From NCBI GenBank assembly GCA_965153355.1, contig OZ231126.1, positions 76,012,001 through 76,076,000 of the forward strand: a DNA stretch of 64,000 nt, written 5' to 3'. The notes under the pieces are model-generated. The model saw nothing but the letters and a program-made list of their open reading frames with translations. It was not told the DNA's origin and did no database searches. The number at the start of each line of letters is the position of its first letter. The first letter of the stretch is position 1. Origin of the DNA: Flaccisagitta enflata. Its lineage: Eukaryota > Chaetognatha > Sagittoidea > Aphragmophora. The translations under genes were made by a program, and so were the position numbers. Positions 44,110 through 57,316 of the stretch are shown here, piece by piece.

Positions 44110-44575
44110 TTGTGAATTGGAATGAGAGGAAGCAGGCAAGCTGCCCTGGAGGGGTCGAAGTCCTGCAGAGCACAGGGGGACTTTTATTCGCTTGTCCATC
44201 CATCCATCCGTCCATCTGTCAGTCCCCCCAAGGCCCTCCCAGGACTGAAGTCTGCTCTCTCAGGCCTGAAATTTACCCTCTCAGGTCTGAAATATACCCT
44301 CTCAGGTCTGAAATCTGCTCTCTCAGGTCTTGAATCTGAAAGGACAGATTTAAGGCCTGAGAGGACAGGTTTCAGGCCTGAGAGGGTAGATTTCAGGCCC
44401 AAGAGGGCATAATCGAGACCTGAGAGGGTAGGTTCCAAGCCTGAAAGGGCAGATTTCAGGCCTGAGAGACCTGGAGGACTAACAAACAGATGGACAAATG
44501 GAAGGACAAACAAACAAAAGTCCCTCTGTGTTCTATAGGACATCGTCCTCTTCGTGGCCGCTGCCCAAATAGGCA
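44110..44575. mobile_element. Superfamily E element, inverted arms
   Basis: AGGAAGCAGGCAAGCTGCCC, GTCGAAGTCCTGCAGAGCAC, GGGGGACTTTTATTCG, then an array flipping at about 44335, ACAAACAAAAGTCCCTCTGT, TCTATAGGACATCGTCC and GTGGCCGCTGCCC. Confidence 0.85.
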
Positions 44576-45118
44576 AAAGAATTTTGATTCCTCTTTTTTT
44601 TTCAAAGAAAAGATGTTTTAGCATAGCTGGAATGATATCATGTTCATGATCTGACAGTATGTCTTATTATCTGCAATTATTCTACGTGGCACAATGATAG
44701 GTCACCGGCACAAATCAATGCTTTGCTCCTCGCACTTTCAAAATTCAAATACGGTTTGGAAGACGAGAAGAAAAAAATGTGATGTTTCACCTCATCTGAA
44801 TTTGCCTATTCTGATGTTTCATTGATTTTTGTCAATGTTTACGTCATAAGATTATAAAGTATTCTTCCTCCGATCTTCTTATCAAATTTTTCATACCGAA
44901 GATATACCATGTTGATAAATATTGTATTCACGTTCCATTTTGATTTTGTGACCATTTTAAGATATCAACATTCTCACTAATTTCGAATGGAGCTTCCAGG
45001 CTCTACTTGGTGACATCTGTTAGCTCTGTTCGATAGCTTCATAATGATCATCAATTCTTATATCTAATTATGCATTGAGACAAAACATCCGGGTCTTTGA
45101 TTTTTTCCAAGAGAGCAC
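44576..45118. other. No gene recognised
   Basis: AT-rich unique-looking sequence. Confidence 0.5.
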
Positions 45119-45168
45119 TCATACCCATCCTCTTTGCAGTCATTTTACATCCAAAAATAAGGTACTGT
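45119..45168 (+). repeat. 50-bp direct repeat, copy 1
   Basis: TACCCATCCTCTTTGCAGTC, ATTTTACATCC and AAAAATAAGGTACTGTA. Copy 2 is at 45648-45697 beyond the GA/CA array. Confidence 0.9.
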
Positions 45169-45191
45169 AAGACCGAGAGTAAGACAGAGAG

Positions 45192-45490
<299 letters not shown>

Positions 45491-45647
45491 GAGGAAGACT
45501 GTAAGAAAGAATAGACACCTGTAGAACAACAAAAACAGACAGGCAGTTAACCAGACAGCATGAGATACACTCACAGAAGGGCATGCACTGGAAAAAAAAC
45601 TCCCATTTACGACTTTTTTCTGGTCGGCGATTAGTTGCCTTTATTGG

Positions 45648-45697
45648 TACCCATCCTCTTTGCAGTCATTTTACATCCGAAAATGCGATACTGTACC
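45648..45697 (+). repeat. 50-bp direct repeat, copy 2
   Basis: Same as copy 1 with a few substitutions (CCGAAAATGCGATACTGTA). Confidence 0.9.
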
Positions 45698-45956
45698 ATC
45701 TCACATTGTTTCGCAAGTTCTCGCTCTCTCACACCCTCTCACACCCTATTCCACACTCTTTTACACCTTAATCCACCAATTTGATATATACTCGAACACC
45801 CTCCCATCCTCAGAGCCATGACGGTAAACTCCCTACTCTGATTCGAAAGCTCCTCTCCCAACGGCTTAACTGAGGCCAAATCAGCACCTCAGAGAAGAAA
45901 AAAAAGTTTCAAGAAATATGGGATACCGCAGATGGCGAATGAAGAGGAGGTTGTAG

Positions 45957-46227
45957 TGAGGGTGGTGGTGGTGGTGGTGGTGGTGGTAATGGTGGTGGTG
46001 GTGGTGGTGGTGGTGGTGGTGGTGGTGGTGGTGGTGGTGGTGGTGGTGGTGGTGGTGGTGGTGGTGGTGGTGGTGGTGGGTAATGGTGGTGGTGGTGGTG
46101 GTGGTGGTGGTGGTGGTGGTGGTGGTGGTGGTGGTGGTGGTGGTGGTGGTGGTGGTGGTGGTGGTGGTGGTGGTGGTGGTGGTGGTGGTGGTGGTGGTGG
46201 TGGTGGTGGTGGTGGTGGTGGTGGTGG
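45957..46227. repeat. (GGT)n array, about 270 bp
   Basis: GGT triplets with two GGTAAT interruptions. Gly-, Val- and (minus) Pro/Thr/His-rich frames are repeat translations. Confidence 0.97.
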
Positions 46228-46465
46228 ATCGAGAAAGAGAAGAAGATGGAAAAGGAAATAAAGAAAGAAAAAAGCCACATATTATGCACCTCAAACATAG
46301 GACACATGAAAGCCCCTAAATTGCTGAGATGGTGACAATGCCAACGATGACTCCGCCTAAAGTATTATCCAACCACCAAGAAGCTCAAAGAATCTAAGAG
46401 ATGGTCATTACAAGGCGCGGACAGTTTGACGATACTTCAAAAAACGCTCCCATTCCATAAATATT
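46228..46465. other. No gene recognised
   Basis: Short unique stretch between arrays. Confidence 0.5.
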
Positions 46466-46525
46466 ACAGTCGGACGGATAAATCGACTGATAAACCGACC
46501 GACTTGGCAACGTGAAGGGTCGCGT
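46466..46525 (-). mobile_element. Family A-like head fragment
   Basis: GTCGGACGGATAAATCGACT, ACCGACCGACTTGGCAACGT and GAAGGGTCGCGTGTC, a decayed reverse head. Confidence 0.5.
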
Positions 46526-46554
46526 GTCTATAGTCTACGTCAAAAAACTAAGAA

Positions 46555-46905
46555 GAGAAGAAGAAGAAGAAGAAGAAGAAGAAGAAAAAGAAAAAGAAAA
46601 AGAAAAAGAAAAAGAAAAAGAAAAAGAAAAAGAAAAAGAAAAAGAAGAAAAAGATGATGATGAAGAAGAAAGAGAAGATGGAGAAGAAGAAGAAGAAAAA
46701 GAAGAAGAAGAAGAAGAAGAAGAAGAAGAAGAAGAAGAAGAAGAAGAAGAAGAAGAAGAAGAAGAAGAAGAAGAAGGAGAAGAAGAAGAAGAAGAAGAAG
46801 AAGAAGAAGAAGAAGAAGAAGAAGAAGAAGAAGAAGAAGAAAAAGAAAAAGAAAAAGAAAAAGAAAAAGAAAAAGAAAAAGAAGAAGAAGAAGAGAAGGA
46901 GGAGG
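46555..46905. repeat. (GAA)n/(GAAAAA)n array, about 350 bp
   Basis: A compound purine array: GAA, then AAAAAG, then GAA, with GATGAT interruptions, then AAAAAG again. The arrangement is roughly symmetric. Confidence 0.96.
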
Positions 46906-47455
<550 letters not shown>

Positions 47456-47503
47456 CACACACACACACACGAAAACACACATAGAGTTGCGTGCACGTGA
47501 CGA

Positions 47504-47743
47504 AACAAGGCCGGATACACGGCTACCCCAGTCGCGTGCGGGTGGGCAGAGGCCATACTTGAGGTCACCAGATCATTTGGGCAGGAGCAGTAAGGCCAAA
47601 AACCGCAAAAACCCAAAAAAAGTAAAGTGTGACGGACGGACCGACGGACGGACTGACGGACGGACGGACCGACGGATGAACGGACCGACGGACCGACGGA
47701 CCGACAAAGCGGGGTGTAGAGCCGCGTAGCACGCGACTAAAAA
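47504..47743 (-). mobile_element. Family A repeat, full length
   Basis: Reversed: TAGTCGCGTGCTACGCGGCT, CTACACCCCGCTTTGTC, a long GGTCCGTC run (about 90 bp), CACACTTTACTTTTTTTGGG, TTACTGCTCCTGCCCAAATG, ATCTGGTGACCTCAAGTATG, CCCACCCGCACGCGACTGGG, GTAGCCGTGTATCCGGCC. The run is the longest seen in an otherwise standard copy. Confidence 0.92.
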
Positions 47744-48125
47744 GAAAAAAGAGAAAGAAATAGAATTGTTAGGTGAAAAAAAAATCTTAAACGGCTTGGA
47801 GAACGGATGATGATTACTACGAGTCCGCGGAGAAGATATCGAATTTGGTTAACACACACAAACCTCACAGTTTGTATCAACGCATCAGTTTATTAAAGGG
47901 AAGTTCAGTTGACGATATTAAGTGTGGTCCGTAGTAAGGACTCAATGACATCTCTCGATGTATTGGTTCTTATTTCAAGGATGTGGAAGCGGTTGATAGT
48001 CTCCGATTCAGTTCGAAGGACAGCTTCGTACCATGATTTAAACTGGAAAAAGGCGGCACTTGCACTTGATCGACCGCTCCCGTATCATATCCATTCACGT
48101 CTTTGAATTGTGGGAACATGTTAAG
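47744..48125. other. No gene recognised
   Basis: A plus-strand frame at 47909-48106 has ordinary amino acid composition (65 codons) but starts at a non-ATG codon and has no domain; undetermined. Confidence 0.35.
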
Positions 48126-48272
48126 CAAAAGAACAAACAAATAAACTAACAACCGAACAAACAAATAGCCAAACAACCGAACAACCAAACAACCAAACAA
48201 CCATACAATCAAACAACCAAATAGCCAAATAGCCTAACAACCAAACAACCAATCAAATAAACAAACAAATAG
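48126..48272. repeat. AACAACCAAACA-type degenerate repeat
   Basis: About eighteen units of eight to twelve bases (AACAACCAAACAACC, AATAGCCAAA). Confidence 0.88.
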
Positions 48273-49180
48273 ATTTGAAAAATAGATCAATTGACTTCTC
48301 TATTCTTTATTCCAGTTGCTTATTACAGTAGGTAGTCAATGCGTGTTTAGTGAACACCTTGTATACCTAGGTAAATATCGTGGGCAGATTCTTACCAGAA
48401 GAGATAATTGCACACGGATTGTCCATGAGGTGAATGGTCTGAACGCCATCTGCTCAAAACCCGACTTCTCTCTCGCTCTCTTACTCTTTTACTGGTGCCG
48501 ACTGACGAGCGGTTTATGAGTTCTTTCCATACGGGAGGATGAAAATCAGGTCCAAAAACAAAGCATTTTCACAAACCTTTCAGCTCTTCATTCAATGTGT
48601 TTTGTGCTAGCTTTAGCAAAAGAATTTTCTGTGTTTTAATCAATTTGGTGGATTTTGTTGTCAAACTAGGACGAGTAGGCCGCTTCTGGTGGAACATCCC
48701 GCCTTTGCGTAACTAACCAACGGTCCAACCGTTAGACCGACGGATTTAGCTTACCATCGATGTGCAACGTATCAAACGCATACGCATTCTCAAAGTCATA
48801 CAGAGAATTCTGGAAATGGGACGTTAGAATCCTAGATCATGGTATCGATTACCAGTGAGACTACTGGTATGATATCGATTACAAATACTGTCAAACACTC
48901 TCTATTTGGAAAGAAATAGATTGACACTCTCTGTCATTAAACACACGAGTGTTTCTCATCCTCCAATCCTCCGGGCCACTCTTTTACTCTTAATTCTTTG
49001 ACCCATCAACCAATCAAATCGAATCATTAACAATTCGTTTATTTCTCTAGAAATTGTCCAACACCAACAAACTTTGTTTTTAAACATGCGTTGCAGAGAA
49101 AAGATTACTTGCGTGTATATTTTCCGAGAGGGAAGCCTTTCTTTCTTTCTCTCTCTCTCACTCCTCCTCCCCTAAGCTAA
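48273..49180. other. No secure gene; one possible micro-exon
   Basis: TCTATTCTTTATTCCAG (acceptor-like, ends about 48313) is followed by an open stretch and a donor-like CTAG|GTAAATAT at about 48370. The stretch is too short to support a call. Confidence 0.2.
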
Positions 49181-50030
49181 AGCCTTTTATTGTACATTTA
49201 AACCCTTTTTCCCCATCCGCATCCTTTGAAGCCCTTTCTTCTTTTTTTCCACAGTCTCGTCCTCTTCCACCACAAGCTCTTCCTCTCCCATCACAACCTC
49301 TTCCTCTTCCATCACCACCTTCTCCGGATCCTCCTCCTCCTCCTCCTCCCCCTTTCCCTGATATTCCGATCTTCTTTTCCTTCTTCCCGCTCCTCCTCCT
49401 CCTCCCCCTTCCTTCCTCCCGCTCCCGCTTTCGATCGGCCGCTGAACTTCGAAGCTTCCAAAAACCAGAATACCAAAAAAACCGAGAAAATCTTCAGCTT
49501 TTTCACTGACAATGATTTTTTGACTCGGGCAAATCTCTCACCAAAAGAAGGAGGAGGAATGACGTTGTTCCTCAATAAGAGGAGGAAGAGCAAGATGACG
49601 AGGATGTTGATGAGGAAGGGGTCATCGTCGAATGGGAGGGGGAGAATATCGGCGTGGCTACAAGGGGGAGGGGAAGAAGATATAGAAAACGATGATGAGA
49701 CTCGGACTGGATATATTTTGTACATACGCATACGGGCGATTGTGATGTGAGAAAGAGAGAGAAAGTTAAAGAAAGAAAGGAAAGAAGAGGATTGATTGAT
49801 GGCTGGATAGATGACGGCGATGAGTGATACGAAGACGATGACGACGACGATAATGATATCGAGGACGATGAAGACGTCCATATTGACGTCGATGTCGACG
49901 ACGATAACGTCGGGGAAGACGTCAACGACGACGTGGATGAAGTTGTGAAGTAATTTGACGGGCAGCTTGGGCGAGAAAAGAGGAAGAAATGAGACCAGCA
50001 TCGACATTTTCCATGACGGATCAAGAAATT
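49181..50030. other. Low-repeat region with long open frames on both strands, undetermined
   Basis: After an acceptor-like CTTTTTTTCCACAG (about 49254) one plus frame is open to 49750. Another plus frame starts Pro-rich (SRPLPPQALPLPSQPLPLPS) and holds stops, yet resumes with acidic stretches. At about 49829-49952 an Asp/Glu-rich frame (YEDDDDDDNDIEDDEDVHID onward) ends at a TAA. The minus strand is also open for 231 codons (50007-49312). The skewed TCC, GAT and GAC composition explains much of this. I cannot choose a strand. Confidence 0.25.
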
Positions 50031-50169
50031 AAAAAAAAATGTTTTGGAGAAGAGAAAATTGGATTTTAAGAGAGATAAAACGACGATGACCGATTATGAA
50101 ATATTGAAAACTATCCAGTTTATTGTCTTGCTATTATAAATTCTAGCCTTCCTTTGCATGTCCGTCAAT

Positions 50170-50229
50170 ATTTTTCTTCCTTTTCTCCTTCTTCTTCTTC
50201 TTTCCCTCCTTCTTCTTCTTCTTCTTCTT

Positions 50230-50260
<31 letters not shown>

Positions 50261-50410
50261 TTTTTTCTTTTTCTTTTTCTTTTTCTTTTTCTTTTTTTTT
50301 CTTTTTTTTCTTTTTCTTTTTCTTTTTCTTCTTTTTCTTCTTCTCCTTCTTCTTCTTCTCTCCCTTCCCCTTCTTCTTTTTCTTTTTCTTTTTCTTTTTC
50401 TTTTTCTTTT

Positions 50411-50441
<31 letters not shown>

Positions 50442-50577
50442 CTTTTTCTTCTTCTCCTTCTTCTTCTTCTCTCCCTTATTCTTCTTCTTCTTCTTCTTCT
50501 TCTCCTTCTCCTTCTCCTTCATCTTCTTCTTCTTCTTCTTCTTCTTCTTCTTCTTCTTCTTCTTCTTCATATTCTTC
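50170..50577. repeat. (TTC)n/(TTTTTC)n array, about 400 bp
   Basis: Polypyrimidine with an internal duplicated pattern: CTTCTTCTTCTCTCCC occurs at about 50346 and 50459, each after a TTTTTC block. It is the complement-type partner of the 46.6 kb array. Confidence 0.96.
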
Positions 50578-50635
50578 TTTTCCCATCACCTTCTCTCTCA
50601 CCCAAAGGTTTTTTATTCTTCCTTGTAATTTTTTT

Positions 50636-50805
50636 TCTCGCGTGCTACGTGTCTTCACCCCGCTTTGTCCGTCCGTCCCCACTTTTTCGCCGTTTTTGAG
50701 CGTTTTGGGCTCACTGCTCCTGCCAAAATGCCCCAGTCACCGTCTCCATCACTGCCCCTGCCCGCCCGCCCGCGACTAGGGTAGCCGTGTATCCGGCCTT
50801 GTTTT
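50636..50805 (+). mobile_element. Family A repeat, diverged head
   Basis: TCTCGCGTGCTACGTGTCTT, CACCCCGCTTTGTCC, very short GTCC run, CCCACTTTTTCGCCGTTTTT, GGGCTCACTGCTCCTGCC, CCCGCCCGCCCGCGACTAGG, GTAGCCGTGTATCCGGCC. The GTCC run is almost lost. Confidence 0.85.
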
Positions 50806-51711
50806 CCTTCCACTCCCTCTCCTTCAACAACTTTCTCTGCTTCGTCTCCTCCGTCAATCATGCTCCAGAGGGAAATTTCTAATTCATTTTGTCTTCATTG
50901 TCGTCTCCCGCATGATGTCAAAAACGTGTAAAAGATTTTCAAATATCGTCGAAATTTGACGCTTTAGTTCATTCAAGGTCAAACAACGCATTGAAAACGA
51001 CGAAAACGAATCAAACAAGAAAGTACTTTATGGCCATTACATCATTTTCCGCAATATCAGGGGTTGGATATTCATCCTCGATTAGTGCTGTTTTCTACAA
51101 GGAGATAAGGAGAATCAACAGAAATAGGAATGCAAACATGGCCAAGAAGAAAAGAAACATGATTTAATTTGAAGATTTTACTTTTACGATGTCTCCCCAT
51201 GCATCCTGGGGCCAATCGTTTTTGGATGAATTGTTCAAAAAACAGCAGGACTTTGATGATCTACGCTCTTTTCTGTCAGTGGCGCAGATTAAGATTGAAT
51301 CTCACTGAGACTCTATGCGACCTAGCGTGATTAATTAATTCGCTGCACCATCAGTTCGTAATATGTGGAAGGATTTCATCTCACCGTCCGTCAGTACAAA
51401 AATTGAATGTCTTGTTGAAATTAAGCACCTTACCCAGATACCACCCCGACTTCACCCAGACGGATGGACGGACTGATTCATCCTCATATAAAGAATCGAT
51501 TTGCAAGTGATTAAAGGAATCATGTTTTCATCTTCAAATTTCTTCCCGTTCGGCATCGTGTCCCGTTCATTGCGTTCTCTGCGAAAGTGCTCCGTGGCAG
51601 TGAGTATTGGATGCCCTTCGTACAGTTTTGCGCATCTATGAATATAATAATCAAAAATCATTATGGCGAGAACACTCACCTAAAAAATCATTCCCATATT
51701 CAACAACAACA
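50806..51711. other. No gene recognised
   Basis: Unique-looking DNA, no long open frames. Confidence 0.5.
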
Positions 51712-51817
<106 letters not shown>

Positions 51818-52035
51818 AGTTAACAAACAAAATCACGGGACTCGTCGAGTTTATTGAATTCATGTAAACAAAATAAGTTTTTAGTATCAACAAAAACGAC
51901 AAGAAGAGAAATCCCTCCATCCAGTCTCATTGACTTTGGAGAGACCGTCAAGGATTTTAAAGGAAAGAAAAAAGAAAGAAAAGGAGATAGACATTAAAAA
52001 AAGAAATAGAAAAGAAGAAAAGGTTGGGAGAGAAG

Positions 52036-52800
52036 AAAGCCCTAATAGTCGCAAAAGCGTTAGATGGTCAGCGGTACCCGTTGCCCCTCTGTGAGTATAT
52101 GTGGGTGTGTGATGGTGAGAGGGGCAGCGGCCCCGAAGGGGCCGATGACCTATGCTCAGTGAGTTTTGAAGCTCTAGGATTGAGTTTGAGCATCAATAAT
52201 GGGATTTGAGCCTCAAGGCTGTGATTTGAGCCTTGAGGCTGTGATTTGAGCCTTGAGGCTGCAATTTGAGCCTCAAGGCTGGGATTTGAGGCTTGAGGCA
52301 GGGATTTGAGGCATTAGGCTGGGATATGAGCCTCGAGGCTGGGATTTGAGTCTCTAGGCTGTGATTTGAGCCATGAGACTGTTATTTGAGCCTCGAGGCT
52401 GTGATTTGAGACTTGAGGCTGGGATTTGAGACTTGAGGCTGGGATTTGAGGCTTTAGAAGGAGGAGGGGGGATTTGAGAGGTCAGCAGGCCCCGAAGGAA
52501 CCGATGACCTATGCTAGGCTGTAATTTGTGTCATAAGGCTGGGATTTGAGCCAAAAGATTGGAATATGAGTGATGAAGATGGGATTTAAGCCATAAGGTT
52601 GGAATTTAAGCCCTGAGCCTGGGATTCAAGCTCGAGACTGTGATTTGGGCTTGAGGCTGTGATTTGAGCTTCGTAGCCAGGGGGGGGACGGAGAAGAAGG
52701 AGGAGGAGGAGGAGGAGAAGAAGAAGAACGAGGAGGAGAAAATATCTCCCTGTGTGAAAGCATAGGTCATCGGCCCCTTTGGGGCCGCTGCCCAAAAACG
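52036..52800 (+). mobile_element. Superfamily D element, complete, with altered stem pair
   Basis: Opening TAGTCGCAAAAGCGTTAGAT, GGTCAGCGGTACCCGTTGCC, then GCCCCTCT and its complement AGAGGGGC about 30 bp apart, then GCAGCGGCCCCGAAGGGGCC and GATGACCTATGC. Array of GAGGCTGGGATTTGAGCCT units (52160-52680, about 26 units) with one internal arm fragment at about 52488-52515 (GGCCCCGAAGGAACC, GATGACCTATGC). Closing arm GAAAGCATAGGTCATCGGCC, CCTTTGGGGCCGCTGCCC. Confidence 0.9.
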
Positions 52801-52829
52801 TAAAAGAACAAAAAGAGAAAGGAGAAATG

Positions 52830-52938
52830 TGGTTGGGCTGGGCAGGGGCCGCAATGCTCAGAAATTAGCCGATTTAGCCTTCGGACCTTCGGACAGACAC
52901 ACCCTCTTATAGAGCTCAGTCAGCGACTTAGAGAAAAG
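52830..52938 (-). mobile_element. Decayed A-like fragment
   Basis: GGTTGGGCTGGGCAGGGGCC, TTCGGACAGACACACC, CTCTTATAGAGCTCAGTCAG, CGACTTAGA: tail and head remnants. Confidence 0.45.
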
Positions 52939-52964
52939 ACCGAGTCTGACATTGCCCGTTCACC

Positions 52965-52969
<5 letters not shown>

Positions 52970-53053
<84 letters not shown>
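52970..53053. repeat. (TC)n microsatellite
   Basis: About 84 bp of TC. Confidence 0.97.
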
Positions 53054-53056
<3 letters not shown>

Positions 53057-53217
53057 TTTCTTAAAGCTGACATCATTAATTAGCCCGGGTCGCGCATTTT
53101 TGAGGTTCCTCTCTCTTGTCTTCTCAGGAAACGACTAGATCACTCCATCACTCTTTTTCCATCATGTCACAATCCTGCTCTATCTCTGTCCTGCTCTCAA
53201 GTGGTACCGATTTCTGA

Positions 53218-53221
<4 letters not shown>

Positions 53222-53267
<46 letters not shown>

Positions 53268-53300
53268 GACAGAGAGAGAGACTGAGAGAGATAGAGATAT
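53222..53300. repeat. (GA)n microsatellite with CAGAGA interruptions
   Basis: GAGAGA with two ACAGAGAG units. Inverted partner of the TC array 170 bp upstream. Confidence 0.95.
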
Positions 53301-53302
53301 TT

Positions 53303-53420
53303 TCTACTTTTTCTTCTTTCTTTTTCTACTTTTCTACTTTTTCTACTTTTCTAATTTTCTACTTTCTACTAATACTTCTACTTCGAAATTTCTAATTTCT
53401 AATTTCTAATTTTCTACTTT
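53303..53420. repeat. TTTCTACTTT / AATTTCT short tandem repeat
   Basis: Irregular units of 8-11 bases, then three AATTTCT units. Confidence 0.85.
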
Positions 53421-54247
53421 TCTCCCCCACACCCCACCCAGATGTGGATTAACTTTTTGGTGTCGGCCTGTGCGCCTTCACAACCAAGGATTCTGCGCCG
53501 CAATTCTATGTTTCTTGCAGTCTCTCGCTTCCATCCACCCCCCTTCTCGTCCCCCATTTACCTTCCCCTTCCACCCTTGCCAATTTCCTCCTTTAGCCAC
53601 CTTCTTCCTCCCTCTTCTACATTTCCTCCTTCTTCCTCCCTCTTCCTCCCTCTTCATCCTTCATCCACGCCCCCTTCCTCCTTCCTTCTCTTCTTCATTC
53701 ACCCTCTATTTCCAGCTCACTCCCTCGCCCTCCTTGTTCCACCCTTCCCTCATTCTTCCTCCCTTCGCTAATTGTTACTCCCTTTTCCCCCCCTTTCCCC
53801 CCTCCTTCCTCTTTCTCCTATCTCCTCAACCACTTCTTCGCTTTTCCTCTATTGTAACCGCGACCAACTGATTGACGGCGTTTGATAGACGGACTATTGG
53901 AACGAACCTGACCAACAGCTTGATAGTAGTTTACTTTGTTTTGGAGTTGCGAATCAGTGACCATCAAGCCCATCGGTTAGTCCGTAGGACACTTTTTCCC
54001 ATTTAAAAAGAAATTGAAAGGATAATGAAGAAGGGTAAAAAGTAAAAGAAAGAAAATAAAGAGACAGGAAAGAACAAGCCCGATCGGGCAACGATGCGCC
54101 CTGACTGTGTTGACTGTATTGACTTTTGCGCAAGACATATGGGATTTCTGGAGGAAGAGATGGACTGATGGACAGACATCCACAACAGCTGCAGTGTCTC
54201 TTAATACAATAGACCTAAATCACCGCCTATCCTTTTTTCCAGGCGTG
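53421..54247. other. C/T-rich region, possible pseudo-exon, no secure gene
   Basis: CTCCCCCACACCCCACCCAG (about 53441) is followed by an ATG frame (MWINFLVSACAPSQPRIL) that soon enters a CCTTCC-rich tract (53530-53850), and a second frame is equally open. Low-complexity composition explains the openness. Confidence 0.2.
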
Positions 54248-54249
54248 TA

Positions 54250-54891
54250 CAGTGAGGCGCATAATAAGTAGCCACTTTTGTAAAGACTATTTTACTTATT
54301 CTAGAAACCATAGGATCAATTTATTAGTGATGATGTTAAAGGATTTTCAATTTTCTTTGATTTAAGACCAATCCCAAATTTGTGGGTTTTTTTTTTTTTT
54401 TTTTTTTTTTTTGTTTAGAAGTGACGTTAGTTTGAATAGAAGCATATCAAAACCATGGTGGGAAAAAGGGACAAAAAATTAGTTCTTTTTTGACAATCAG
54501 AAAACTGAGTTGTTTTCTTTAAACTGATGTCATTTGAAAACGAATCAAGCTAAAAATCTCTGATTGCACTAAATTTGTAGAGTTTTCAAAGCTCTTTAAA
54601 ATGCTCATGGATTTAAAGTCTTTATTATGATTTGTTTTTGATCTATCAGAGAAAAACTAAGTCCCTTTTGTGTTTTGCCCGAAGTTGTTCAGTGATAGAT
54701 TCTTCTAAATTACTTCTCCTCTTTGAACTTGTATAAATTCTTAACAAATTGAGATACAAGTCTGGGGTTGGGCTAGATTTGTAGAACTTTCGAAGATCTT
54801 TAAGAATCTCACAGATTTTAAGTGTTTATGATAGCTAGAACTGACACAATCAGCTTTCAAAGTACTGGCTACTTATTTATGCGCCGCACTG
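54250..54891. mobile_element. Tc1/mariner-like non-autonomous element, 642 bp
   Basis: Ends CAGTGAGGCGCATAATAAGT and, reversed, CAGTGCGGCGCATAAATAAG, then AGCCA on both sides, flanked by TA (54248-54249 and 54892-54893). CAGTG-type ends with a TA target fit Tc1/mariner. The interior is AT-rich with no transposase remnant visible. Confidence 0.85.
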
Positions 54892-55216
54892 TATAAAGTT
54901 GAGCATTTCCCCCTCCCCCCCGTGGGGGGGAATAAAATCAAAGGGTTTGGAGATGGGGAAGAAAATCAAAAGCCTGAAAAAAAAAAGAAAAAAGAAAAAT
55001 TTTTAAGATTAAACACTTTGGGTAGTACCTAAAGGTAATATTTGATTACTACAACACAATTTGATATTATTTAAACCTCATATATACTGTTTTATTGCTC
55101 TGTGGGGAAGAAAATCATAGATTTTGAAACGCATCGCGATGCGTCGCGGGGAAAAGAATCAAAGGCAGGGGGAGGGGGGGGGGAAAAATCAAAAGCCGCT
55201 CAACTATATACACCCC
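54892..55216. mobile_element. Family F: G/C-tract hairpin MITE
   Basis: Left TATAAAGTTGAGCATTTCCC with C and G tracts; right GCTCAACTATATACACCCCT. Interior GGGGAAGAAAATCAAA repeats and CTGTTTTATTGCTCTGTGGG. It starts on the TA that ends the previous element and is followed after 8 bp by a family A element. Confidence 0.8.
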
Positions 55217-55224
55217 TGAATTTT

Positions 55225-55424
55225 TAGTCGCGTGCACGCGACTCTACAACCCGCTTTGACCGTCGGTCGGTTGGTTAGTTGGTCGGTCGGTGGGTCACAC
55301 TTTACTTTTTTTTATGATTTTATTTCTTTGACCTCACTGCTCCTGCCCAAATGGTTTGGGGACCTCAAATGTAGCCCCTGCCCACCCGCACGCGACTTCG
55401 GTAGCCGTGTATCCGGCCTTGATA
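55225..55424 (+). mobile_element. Family A repeat, full length
   Basis: Head TAGTCGCGTGCACGCGACTC, CTACAACCCGCTTTGACC, GGTCGG/GGTTGG run, CACACTTTACTTTTTTTTAT, CTTTGACCTCACTGCTCCTG, CACCCGCACGCGACTTCGGT, AGCCGTGTATCCGGCCTTG. Closest relative of 38639. Confidence 0.92.
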
Positions 55425-55839
55425 TCAAGTAGATTACCTTTCTCAACTCCAGCATCCCTAAACCACCCCTTCCAACCCAAACAATTGCAATTGGCCTAAA
55501 TCTCCACCTACCAAGTAAAATTACCTCTTCCAACTTCAGCACCCCTTAACCACCCCTTTTCACTCATGCGCCTAAAAATGGTCTGGAATAATCCAAGCAT
55601 TGAAAATCGCTGACTTTTAAATGGTATTGGAAAAGGTGTGACAGACATACAGACTAACCGACCAACGGTTAGACAAACCCTGTTGTAGGGATTCCTGACG
55701 GATGCATCCAAACAGGGGGAAAAGGAGAGAAAGACGAGAGAGGGGGAGGATGTAAGGAGTATGGAAGGAAGACAGAGAGAAAGAAAAAGGGAGTGAGGAA
55801 GAAAGAGAAAGTAATAAAGGAAGAACGAAAAAAAGATAG

Positions 55840-56670
<831 letters not shown>

Positions 56671-56844
56671 ATGACAGGAAAAAGTGAAAGAGGAAGGATC
56701 ATCTTCTCATTCCTTTAAACTGAATACTCATCATTCACAGAAAGAAAGGAGATTCATTTTCTCTTTCTAACTCAAGTGTCTCTCGATCTGTGAAGAATCG
56801 CTCCATCATCATTGAGACGTGTCATCATCAGCATCTCACACGAT

Positions 56845-56940
<96 letters not shown>

Positions 56941-56942
56941 TT
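56845..56942. repeat. (ATC)n array
   Basis: About 98 bp of pure ATC. Confidence 0.97.
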
Positions 56943-56999
56943 TAATTTCAACATCATCATCAATATCATTATTACCGTCACTATCATCAGAATTACGAC

Positions 57000-57316
<317 letters not shown>

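Noticed and set aside
45932-46307. Poly-Gly, poly-Pro, poly-Thr, poly-His frames
   Set aside because: Translations of the GGT array on both strands.
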